A stretch of 64,000 bases of DNA from DATAMF01 sp964472565 (lineage in GTDB: Bacteria; Chloroflexota; Anaerolineae; Aggregatilineales; Aggregatilineaceae): the NCBI GenBank assembly GCA_964472565.1, contig CAYYNB010000003.1, positions 1 through 64,000 on the forward strand, written 5' to 3'. The notes under the pieces are model-generated. The model was not told the DNA's origin, made no database searches, and saw only the letters and a program-made list of their open reading frames with translations. Position numbers and translations under genes: made by a program. Shown here piece after piece: positions 8,244 through 15,590 of this stretch (the stretch's first letter is position 1; each line of letters begins with the position of its first letter).

Positions 8244-10484
8244 TTACAGTTGGGCCAGCAGACTTTCAACCAGCTCATCTGGTGTGATATCCATCTTTTG
8301 ACCCCAAAATGCAAATACAACATCCAGCGGCAAATCTTTGGCCCATTCAATAGCTTCACTTGCCAGAACCGATTCGCCGAAGGTTTGCTCAATCGACTTT
8401 ATGAACTGAGCGAGCGCCGCTTCGAGCACAACCTGTCCACGCGGATGATTCAACCATTCTTTCAGCGTGCTGTAACGCTGAAGAGAAGCAACCCTGGTCT
8501 GAGTCGTCTCGACATAGACACTTTCTTTTAAGTCAATGTCCGCCGAAGACTGCCCTACCCGGATTTCGAATTCGCCGCTTTCGACCACCCATTCATGGTA
8601 CGCGGGATTGTAGTAGGCGAAGGCCCGCTCATCCAATGGGATGGTGACAGTTTTGGTTTCCCCAGGATTCAAGGCAACTTTGGCAAAGCCTTTGAGTTCC
8701 TTCTCAGGCCGGATCAGTTCTGATTCGCAGTCGTGTATATACACTTGCACAGTAGTTTTTCCCGCCACTGGCCCCGTATTTTTCACTTCAACAGTCACAT
8801 TGAGGCCGTCTGTCGCCTTAATCGCTTTTTTCGATAATTGCAGCTTGCGGTATTCAAACGTCGTGTAGCTCAATCCATACCCAAAGGGGAACAACACCGG
8901 GACGTTTTTGGCGTCATAGTAACGGTAGCCAATAAACAGCCCTTCGCCGTACCGGACCTCGCCATTTTCGCCAGGGAAGTTAAGATATGCCGGTGTATCG
9001 CTCAATTTCAGGGGGAATGTTTCCGCCAGCCGTCCCGATGGGTTAACTTTTCCGAATAGGACATCCGCAATCGCGCCGCCGCCGGCTTGCCCCATCATCC
9101 ACGCTTCCACCACAGCGCCCGCCCCGTCGATCCACTCGCTCATAGCAACCGCCGACCCATTATTGAGAATAACCACGCTGCGCGGCTGTACGGCTGTCAC
9201 CGCTTTGATCAGCGCAACTTCTTGTTCTGTCAAATCAATATCAGGCCGATCATAGCCTTCCGATTCTTTGAATGGGGGCAGTGCGATATAAAGGAGCGCA
9301 ACTTCGGCTTGTGCCGCAATCTTGACAGCTTCATCTATCAGCGTCTGATCGAACTCATCTTGCATGGTATATCCGTCTGCATAGCTGATTTCGACCCCGG
9401 TTGCCAGTTTCTGCAATTCATCCAGCGGAATATCAACTCGGGTGGGGTTGATATGCGAGCTGCCACCCCCCTGGAAATAAGGTTCTTTGGCCGCTTTCCC
9501 AATAACTGCCAGCTTCTTCACATTCCGCAGCGGTAGCAAATTATCATTCTTGAGCAGCACCATTGTTTCGCCCGCGATCTGGCGCGCGAGAGCGTGGTGT
9601 CCATCAATATCGATTTGAGTGCTGCCTTTTTTCGTTTGTTTTGCTTTGAATACAATACGCAGAATTCGGTCAACTGCCTCATCCAACACCGCTTCATCCA
9701 ACTCGCCGTTTTGTACGGCTTCAACCACTCGCCGAACCCGTACTTCCTGTGGGCCAGGCATTTCCAAATCCAGCCCATTGACGAGGGCAGTCACGCGGTT
9801 ATGGACCGCCCCCCAGTCAGACACAACCAATCCTTCAAATCCCCATTCTTCCTTTAAAATATCAACTAAAAGCCGGTGGTTTTCCGAGCCATAAGGGCCG
9901 TTTAAGCGGTTATAGGCGCACATAACCGTCCAGGGTTGGCTCTTTTTGACCGCCCGCTCGAACCCCGCCAGATAAATTTCACGCAGCGTCCGCTCATCAA
10001 TTTGCGCATTAACAGTCATGCGCGCTGTTTCTTGATTATTCGCGGCAAAGTGCTTGAGCGATGTGCCGACCCCGTTACTTTGCACACCATCGATAAACGC
10101 CGCTGTCATTTCCCCGCCCAGATAGGGGTCTTCCGCGAAGTACTCGAAGTTGCGGCCACACAAAGGAGACCGTTTCATATTGTTGCCAGGGCCAAGCAAA
10201 ACATCGACCCCGATAGCAATACATTCATCTGCTAGTGCTTGTCCCATCTGACGAATAAGCTCAACATCCCAACTCGATGCGAGTGCCGATGCCGTCGGAA
10301 AACACGTCGCGGGCAGGCTGCTGTCCGCAAGTTCTTGTGCCCGCCGGACTCCGTGCGGCCCATCCGATACCGTTATCGATGGAATGCCAAGCCGTTCAAC
10401 CGCGTAGGTCTGCCATGCGTTGATCCCCACACATAGGGCGGCTTTTTCTTCTAAAGTCAATTGAGATACAAGTTTTGTTGTCAT
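8244..10484 (-). CDS. Glycoside hydrolase family 3 beta-glucosidase
   Basis: A 746-residue GH3 enzyme that hydrolyses terminal beta-linked sugars with retention. The N-terminal barrel carries SDGPHGVR near 40, KHFAANNQE near 145, and the nucleophile Asp (about D223) in VVSDWG. The second domain carries the ESEGYDRPD segment (about 407-415) that supplies the acid/base glutamate in this family. A fibronectin-III-like domain follows (about 560-640) and the C-terminus carries an additional roughly 80-residue tail. No signal peptide, so it acts on imported oligosaccharides or aryl-glucosides. The ATG at 10484 is preferred over an in-frame TTG at 10490 because AAGGA lies 9 bases before the ATG. It appears to be a single gene between two hairpins. 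Beta-glucosidase, xylosidase or glucosaminidase specificity cannot be settled by eye. Confidence 0.93.
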   Translation of the reverse strand: MTTKLVSQLTLEEKAALCVGINAWQTYAVERLGIPSITVSDGPHGVRRAQELADSSLPATCFPTASALASSWDVELIRQMGQALADECIAIGVDVLLGPGNNMKRSPLCGRNFEYFAEDPYLGGEMTAAFIDGVQSNGVGTSLKHFAANNQETARMTVNAQIDERTLREIYLAGFERAVKKSQPWTVMCAYNRLNGPYGSENHRLLVDILKEEWGFEGLVVSDWGAVHNRVTALVNGLDLEMPGPQEVRVRRVVEAVQNGELDEAVLDEAVDRILRIVFKAKQTKKGSTQIDIDGHHALARQIAGETMVLLKNDNLLPLRNVKKLAVIGKAAKEPYFQGGGSSHINPTRVDIPLDELQKLATGVEISYADGYTMQDEFDQTLIDEAVKIAAQAEVALLYIALPPFKESEGYDRPDIDLTEQEVALIKAVTAVQPRSVVILNNGSAVAMSEWIDGAGAVVEAWMMGQAGGGAIADVLFGKVNPSGRLAETFPLKLSDTPAYLNFPGENGEVRYGEGLFIGYRYYDAKNVPVLFPFGYGLSYTTFEYRKLQLSKKAIKATDGLNVTVEVKNTGPVAGKTTVQVYIHDCESELIRPEKELKGFAKVALNPGETKTVTIPLDERAFAYYNPAYHEWVVESGEFEIRVGQSSADIDLKESVYVETTQTRVASLQRYSTLKEWLNHPRGQVVLEAALAQFIKSIEQTFGESVLASEAIEWAKDLPLDVVFAFWGQKMDITPDELVESLLAQL

Positions 10485-10553
10485 AGTCAAAATTCCTTAA
10501 GAAAATAAATCGCTCCCCAAAGATAGCATGTCGCGCACATCTCATCAAAATCA

Positions 10554-10582
10554 AAAAGGACCGCTAGCTCAACGGTCCTTTT
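10554..10582 (-). terminator. Intrinsic terminator of the pst operon
   Basis: A perfect 10-bp inverted repeat (AAAAGGACCG and CGGTCCTTTT, 9-base loop). Read on the minus strand it is followed by TTTTTGATTTTG. It lies about 200 bases after the pstB stop and just before the glucosidase start, so it would insulate the two. Confidence 0.75.
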
Positions 10583-10589
10583 CTGCACT

Positions 10590-10656
10590 GAACTGGTCGG
10601 GGATGGTGATGTCCTGGGGAAAGCGGGTGGTGGACTAGAAGCATTAGGACCAGTTC
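10590..10656. repeat. Long-range inverted repeat in the gene-free stretch after pstB
   Basis: GAACTGGTC (10590-10598) is the exact inverse of GACCAGTTC (10648-10656), enclosing 49 bases that are GT-rich on the plus strand. It lies in the longest gap of the window (10485-10782), beside a terminator. It could be the closing stem of a small RNA or a 3'-UTR structure. A tRNA cloverleaf does not fit. No ORF in this stretch looks real. Confidence 0.4.
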
Positions 10657-10782
10657 GATTAGTTAAATGATAACAAAGAAACATTACGATACACATTACG
10701 TTTTAACTCTTCTGGAGGCCGGCCTTGAAACTGACAAATCTCACCGAGTTTATCTGGTCGCTGTGAATCGCGCCGCTCCGAC

Positions 10783-11562
10783 TCATCCGAACCGTCCCGT
10801 AATATAGTCCTCTGTCCGTGAGTCAACCGGGTGGTTGAACAACTTCTCGGTATGATCGAATTCAACCAGTTCGCCCGCCCGCCGTTCATTCGACAGCATA
10901 AATGCCGTAAAGTCCGACACGCGCGCTGCTTGCTGCATATTGTGCGTTACGATCACAATCGTATAGTTTTGCTTCAGCTCGCGCATCAACTCTTCAATAC
11001 GCAGCGTCGCAATCGGGTCTAGTGCCGAACACGGCTCATCCATCAGGATAATTTCCGGCTCCACCGCCAGCGCCCGCGCGAGACACAGCCGCTGCTGCTG
11101 CCCGCCGGACAGTGCCAACCCCGACTTTTTCAGGTCATCTTTTACTTCATCCCACAAAGCCGCCTGCCGCAGACTGCGTTCAACAATCTCATTTAACACG
11201 GCTTTATCCCGCACCCCCAACACGCGCGGCCCATATGAGACATTTTCAAAAATCGACTTCGGAAAAGGATTCGGCTTTTGAAAAACCATCCCAATCCGGC
11301 GGCGCACTTCAACGGCATCAACTTCCTGATCATACAGGTTGATCCCACGGAACCAGATATGGCCTGTTGTTCGGGTATTGGGCACCAGATCATTCATTCG
11401 GTTAATCGAGCGCAGCAACGTGCTTTTCCCACATCCCGATGGTCCGATCAGCGCCGTGATCTTGTTGTGCTCGATTTTCAAATTCACCGCGTTTACAGCA
11501 AGAAAATTGCCATAATAGACGCTGAGGTCTTCCATTTCAATCGCATACTTGCTGGCCGTCAT
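10783..11562 (-). CDS. pstB: Phosphate ABC transporter ATP-binding protein PstB
   Basis: A 259-residue ABC ATPase that energises phosphate import through PstC/PstA. It shows the Walker A motif GPSGCGKST (about 39-47), the PstB-typical RSINRMNDL after it, the signature LSGGQQQRL (about 152-160) and Walker B IILMDEPCSALDP (about 170-182). Length is standard. Its ATG overlaps the pstA stop (ATGA at 11559-11562), so the two are translationally coupled. It is the last gene of pstSCAB; no phoU follows, and a terminator lies about 200 bases further on. Assignment is firm. Confidence 0.97.
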   Translation of the reverse strand: MTASKYAIEMEDLSVYYGNFLAVNAVNLKIEHNKITALIGPSGCGKSTLLRSINRMNDLVPNTRTTGHIWFRGINLYDQEVDAVEVRRRIGMVFQKPNPFPKSIFENVSYGPRVLGVRDKAVLNEIVERSLRQAALWDEVKDDLKKSGLALSGGQQQRLCLARALAVEPEIILMDEPCSALDPIATLRIEELMRELKQNYTIVIVTHNMQQAARVSDFTAFMLSNERRAGELVEFDHTEKLFNHPVDSRTEDYITGRFG

Positions 11563-13223
11563 GAAAGTCTCCTGCTAAAGCGATTGCGCAGAACAATCGC
11601 AATTGAATTCAAACTCAGTAACAACACCAGCAGGACGACAATAGCGGCTGCGGCGGCGTTGCGAAATTCAGCTTGTGGATAAGTTGTCCAGCGATAGATA
11701 ATCATCGGCAGTGCGGTGAAATTTGAAAACAGCCCTTTTGGATCCTGCGTTAGATAGGTTGCTGCTCCCACGAGAATCAGCGGGGCGGTTTCACCAATCG
11801 CGCGTGAAATCGCCAGAATCGTCCCTGTCAGGATGCCCGGCAAGGAGTAAGGCAAAACATGATTCCAGATCGTCTGCCACTGGGTCGCGCCCAGCCCATA
11901 ACTCGCTTGTCGCAGTGAACTGGGCACAGCGCGGATTGCTTCCTGCGCGTTGATAATAATCAGCGGCAGAATCAGCAGTGCCAGTGTAAACGCCGCCGAT
12001 GCAATCGTCCGACCATTTGCGGTCGAAGTTCCAAAGGCATTTCCACTGGTCAGCGATTCCAGTGACCGCACAAAAATCGCTAACCCTAACATGCCATAGA
12101 TTATCGAAGGCACCCCGGCCAGGTTATTGATATTCGTCTGGATCAAACGGTTAAAAGCGTTATCCGATGCATACTCTTCCAGATAAATGGCCGCACCGAC
12201 ACCAATCGGAAAAGCCACGAGAATAGTAAACACAATGATCATCAATGATCCGATTAGCGCTGGGCGCAGTCCGGTTGCATCTGGGCGGCGTGGGTCCAAT
12301 GCGCTTGTGACAAATCGCCAGTTCAACCAGGAATGCCATTCCAGTCGCGCCTTCGGAAAATCCTCCTGGATTGTCCTTTTAATGCCTTCCTTATGGGTCA
12401 GCGATTCCCACAGGGACCATCCCTTAACCAGTTGTGGTTGGACAATTTCGTCCATCACAATTGTTTTAAGTTCCTCTTCCGAAAGATTCGCATCCAGCAA
12501 AGATGCGGCCTGATTCGCATCCAGCTTATTAAAAGGCAGCTCGGCTAATTCAGCCGGATACTGTTTCCCACTTAGAACCGCTTTGATCGGCTCCTGGCTG
12601 AGACCGGCAAATTCATCTTGGCTGGCTCCTGTGACTTCTTGCAAGACAAAAACGCGTAATCGAGCAACTCGCACGCCTTCCGCTAATACCAGTGTCAATT
12701 CATTTTTGGACAGATCGTCAATCTTTCGCCCGGTTGGCTCACCATTGATCGTCAGGTCTTCAGGCTCAACAACATATTGTGTGGCAGTATATCCCACTGT
12801 TTTGTTTACAATCGTCCAGACCAATGTCGCCAGCGAAACCAGCGCTATAACAATAGATGCCACAAACAGCCCACGCATCAACCCGCCGCGTAGATGCCGT
12901 GCCAGTACATTGCGATGAAGCGCTTGTCCGTCGGGCAGCGCATTCTGTTGTAGTTCACGGGCTGGCATAAGTCGTCGTATAGCAGTCAGTGTGGCTAACC
13001 CGCCGACGACACTTCCAATCACGCCCACACCATCACTGGCGATCTGCCAAATCAGCAACGCACTTAGCCATGTTCCGGCGAACCCCGCCGCAAAGCCAGC
13101 GAGCATTCCAAGTTTGGGACTATATCCTCTTCTCGCAGCGATAACTGGAATCGATAGGGCACCGTTCAGTCCCAACACCAGGCAAAAAAAGACAACAGCA
13201 AAGAGTGCGCTAGAACTCGCCAT
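11559..13223 (-). CDS. pstA: Phosphate ABC transporter permease PstA, enlarged
   Basis: At 554 residues it is nearly twice the usual PstA (about 280-300). The permease core is the last 235 residues or so, with PLIIINAQEAIRAVPSSLRQASYGLGAT as the EAA-type loop that contacts PstB (seen around 450-475) and a LAGVPSIIYG segment near 370. Ahead of it lie extra membrane spans (about 1-25, 38-82 and 115-140). Then comes a roughly 170-residue extracytoplasmic loop rich in Leu and acidic residues (about 145-315). The extra part may be a docking or sensing module; its function is unknown. It lies 2 bases after pstC and overlaps pstB by four. Confidence 0.93.
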   Translation of the reverse strand: MASSSALFAVVFFCLVLGLNGALSIPVIAARRGYSPKLGMLAGFAAGFAGTWLSALLIWQIASDGVGVIGSVVGGLATLTAIRRLMPARELQQNALPDGQALHRNVLARHLRGGLMRGLFVASIVIALVSLATLVWTIVNKTVGYTATQYVVEPEDLTINGEPTGRKIDDLSKNELTLVLAEGVRVARLRVFVLQEVTGASQDEFAGLSQEPIKAVLSGKQYPAELAELPFNKLDANQAASLLDANLSEEELKTIVMDEIVQPQLVKGWSLWESLTHKEGIKRTIQEDFPKARLEWHSWLNWRFVTSALDPRRPDATGLRPALIGSLMIIVFTILVAFPIGVGAAIYLEEYASDNAFNRLIQTNINNLAGVPSIIYGMLGLAIFVRSLESLTSGNAFGTSTANGRTIASAAFTLALLILPLIIINAQEAIRAVPSSLRQASYGLGATQWQTIWNHVLPYSLPGILTGTILAISRAIGETAPLILVGAATYLTQDPKGLFSNFTALPMIIYRWTTYPQAEFRNAAAAAIVVLLVLLLSLNSIAIVLRNRFSRRLS

Positions 13224-13225
13224 AC

Positions 13226-14209
13226 TTAATCGTAGACCTCACGGAAACGCGCCACCACAGCCCGGCTGATCACGTTAAGGATAAAAGTCATCGCAAACAG
13301 CAGCAGTCCCACCACGAAGATACTGTTATAATCCAAGGTGTCGTAACCCAAATCGCCGCCGCTGATACTGGCAATATAGCCCGTCATCGTCCATGCCGAC
13401 TCAAAAGGATTCGCTGTCAGGTTTGGACGCGCGCCAGCCGCAATTGCCATGATCATCGTTTCGCCAATTGCGCGCGAAATCGCAATAATAAAGGCGGCAA
13501 TAATGCCCGAAACCGACGCGGGCAGCACAACGCGAATGGTCGTTTCCAGCTTGGTTGATCCCAGCCCATACGAGGCTTCACGCAGCGAGCGCGGTACCGC
13601 GCTGAGGGCGTCCTCGCTCATCGACGCGACTAGCGGCAGGATCATAATTCCCATCACAACGCCTGCCGACGCCAGATTAAAGGTTTCCACCGTTTGGTTT
13701 CCAAACATGTCTTTCAACAGTGGCGTCATAAATTGCAGCGCGAAAAAACCATACACAACCGTCGGCACGCCCGCTAACACTTCCAGGATCGGCTTTAAGG
13801 TATTCCGTATACGCGGTGATGCATATTCGCTTAGATAAATCGCGGATCCCAAGCCGAGCGGGATAGCGACCAGCATCGCAATCAACGAACTAAGTGCCGT
13901 TGCAGCCACCAGCGGCGCTACACCAAGTTCGTAGCGGTGCGGCTGCCAGTGTGTGGTGTTTACAAAATCCAGCACATCCACTGTATGGATATTGCCGCTC
14001 CCATCCATATACTCAGATGTAATCAGCAGCAGTGATTCCCGACCCAGCACAAAAACAATGGCGAGGGTGGTAAAAATCGTCACAAATCCGCAAAAAAATA
14101 GGAACCCTTGAATAAAGGCTTCCCCTCGCCGAAACTGCTTCCGTAGCACCAGTTCTTCGCCACGTACACCAGCCAATAAGCTGCTCTTTTGCTGGATCAG
14201 GATGTCCAT
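13226..14209 (-). CDS. pstC: Phosphate ABC transporter permease PstC
   Basis: A 327-residue inner-membrane permease of the phosphate transporter, with about six spans and the EAA-type loop SEDALSAVPRSLREASYGLG followed by a conserved VLPASVSGI helix. The ATG at 14209 is chosen because GAGG lies 8 bases upstream; an in-frame TTG at 14233 lacks such a site. It heads the pstC-A-B block, separated from pstS by a hairpin that may lower expression of the membrane genes relative to the binding protein. Confidence 0.96.
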   Translation of the reverse strand: MDILIQQKSSLLAGVRGEELVLRKQFRRGEAFIQGFLFFCGFVTIFTTLAIVFVLGRESLLLITSEYMDGSGNIHTVDVLDFVNTTHWQPHRYELGVAPLVAATALSSLIAMLVAIPLGLGSAIYLSEYASPRIRNTLKPILEVLAGVPTVVYGFFALQFMTPLLKDMFGNQTVETFNLASAGVVMGIMILPLVASMSEDALSAVPRSLREASYGLGSTKLETTIRVVLPASVSGIIAAFIIAISRAIGETMIMAIAAGARPNLTANPFESAWTMTGYIASISGGDLGYDTLDYNSIFVVGLLLFAMTFILNVISRAVVARFREVYD

Positions 14210-14252
14210 ATTGTTTTCCTCAGATTTCTTCAACGGCTGTCAGGCTCGAAAA

Positions 14253-14278
14253 TTGGGGAGGAGCTACCCCCTCCCCAA
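14253..14278 (-). terminator. Intra-operon hairpin between pstS and pstC
   Basis: TTGGGGAGG pairs with CCTCCCCAA around an 8-base loop, and is followed on the minus strand by TTTTC. The position, just after a highly expressed binding-protein gene, fits partial termination or protection of the pstS mRNA 3' end. Confidence 0.6.
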
Positions 14279-14308
14279 CAACCTGCTGTTTATGTACAGC
14301 CCTAAACC

Positions 14309-15403
14309 CTACTGGACAGCTTCCACACCCATTGCATCCAGCCATGCCTGATTGGAGGCATTGAGGACTTCGACACTGACCGGGAAGTAACCAACTTCGG
14401 TGACAACTTCGTTGGCATTAGTCAGGTAGTAGTTGATATAGGCAGCTACCTGGGGCTTTTCAGCGAGGATGCTCGCATCACTGTAGATGAAGAGTGGGCG
14501 GCTCAGCATGTAGGTACCCGCTTCAGCGGTTTCTTCGTCAGGAATGATATATTCAATCGGTTTTTCGGCGGCGGCCCATTCTTCTTCGGGAACAACAACC
14601 AACGCTTCGGCTTCATCGTAGCTAATATCGTTGGCAACGGCGATGGCGGTCAGATTGTCTTGATTGGCGAGGTAGTAGGCGAAGCCAAAGTACCCAATCG
14701 CGTAAGGGCTGCCCAGTACACCTTCAACCAGGGTGTTGTCATTTTCGCTAACGGTGGGTTCAGCAGCCAGAAGAGCATCAGTGCGAGCTTCTTCTTCTGC
14801 ATAAATGCCCTTGGTACCCAGAACAGCTTCACCAAAGAACGTGAACGTACCGCTGTCGGTGCCGGGAGTGTACAGTTGGATCGCTTCGGCGGGCCATTCA
14901 GGATTAATTTCGTTCCAGGCCTTGACTTCGCCGGTGAAAATCTTGATCAGGTCGCTGCGCTTCAACTCGGTTACAAAGTCGTTTTCCTTGTTCACAACGA
15001 TAGTGATCGCATCCGTACCAACGCGGAACTCCAACACGTTTTCACGACCGATGGCAGCGCAACTATCGAGTTCAGAGTCCTTAACGGGACGGCTGGCATT
15101 GTTGATGTCGGTCGAACCCTCAACGCAGAAGCGCTCAAAGCCCGCGCCGGTGCCGGTTTCGGCCACTGTAATATTGCCGCTGAAGCCATCATCATTCAAA
15201 CGAGCAGCCATTGCTACGGTAATCGGCTCCACAGTCGAACTTCCTGCGATGGCAATATCTCCGGTTACGCTCAAGGGATCAACTTCTGGCAGAACGATAG
15301 GTTCGGCTTCCCCACCATCTTGCGCAAACGCAGCGGACAAGGGAATCACGAGTGTCAGAATAAGCGCCAATCCCAAAACTTTCATCCAACGGTTGTATTG
15401 CAT
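14309..15403 (-). CDS. pstS: Phosphate-binding protein PstS
   Basis: A 364-residue extracytoplasmic binding protein. An N-terminal signal peptide (about 1-27, ending AAFA-QDG) has no lipobox cysteine. The phosphate-binding loop is recognisable as IAGSSTVEP near 52, with further conserved segments GTGAGFERFC, NNASRPVK and TPGTDSGTFTFF that supply ligands in this family. It delivers phosphate to PstCA. A strong GAGGAG site lies before the ATG. It is the first gene of the pst operon; a pair of short direct repeats in the upstream region may be the regulator site. Confidence 0.96.
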   Translation of the reverse strand: MQYNRWMKVLGLALILTLVIPLSAAFAQDGGEAEPIVLPEVDPLSVTGDIAIAGSSTVEPITVAMAARLNDDGFSGNITVAETGTGAGFERFCVEGSTDINNASRPVKDSELDSCAAIGRENVLEFRVGTDAITIVVNKENDFVTELKRSDLIKIFTGEVKAWNEINPEWPAEAIQLYTPGTDSGTFTFFGEAVLGTKGIYAEEEARTDALLAAEPTVSENDNTLVEGVLGSPYAIGYFGFAYYLANQDNLTAIAVANDISYDEAEALVVVPEEEWAAAEKPIEYIIPDEETAEAGTYMLSRPLFIYSDASILAEKPQVAAYINYYLTNANEVVTEVGYFPVSVEVLNASNQAWLDAMGVEAVQ

Positions 15404-15445
15404 AGAGTTCTCCTCAATTGATTGCTCGTTAAGAATTAGGGCAAA

Positions 15446-15462
15446 TTGACCCTGAATGACCA
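15446..15462 (-). promoter_or_regulatory. Direct repeats upstream of pstS, candidate regulator site
   Basis: Read on the minus strand, GGTCA occurs twice with a 10-base period (plus-strand TGACC at 15447-15451 and 15457-15461), about 45-60 bases upstream of the pstS start. Pho boxes are also direct repeats, but with an 11-base period and a different core, so this is only suggestive. Longer inverted pairs flank the area: TAAAGATG at 15481 with CATCTTTA at 15530, and GTTTAAA at 15501 with TTTAAAC at 15524. Confidence 0.3.
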
Positions 15463-15536
15463 GATAATCACCGGAGTGTATAAAGATGATAGAAAGTGAG
15501 GTTTAAATCTTGGGAGCTAATACTTTAAACATCTTT

Positions 15537-15569
15537 AAAAAAAAACCCCTACACACAGGCAGGGGTTTT
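15537..15569 (-). terminator. Intrinsic terminator of the aldehyde oxidoreductase gene
   Basis: AAAACCCCT (15542-15550) pairs with AGGGGTTTT (15561-15569) around a 10-base loop. On the minus strand it runs straight into nine consecutive Ts. It is a textbook terminator, 22 bases past the stop codon. Confidence 0.9.
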
Positions 15570-15590
15570 AAAATTTCGAGGGCTAACTCA

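Noticed and set aside
10590..10656. Possible tRNA in the pstB-downstream gap
   Set aside because: The 9-bp arms resemble an acceptor stem in size, but no D-arm, anticodon arm or T-arm can be drawn.
14660..15449. Two long plus-strand ORFs opposite pstS
   Set aside because: They mirror the pstS coding frame and lack any domain or ribosome-binding site.
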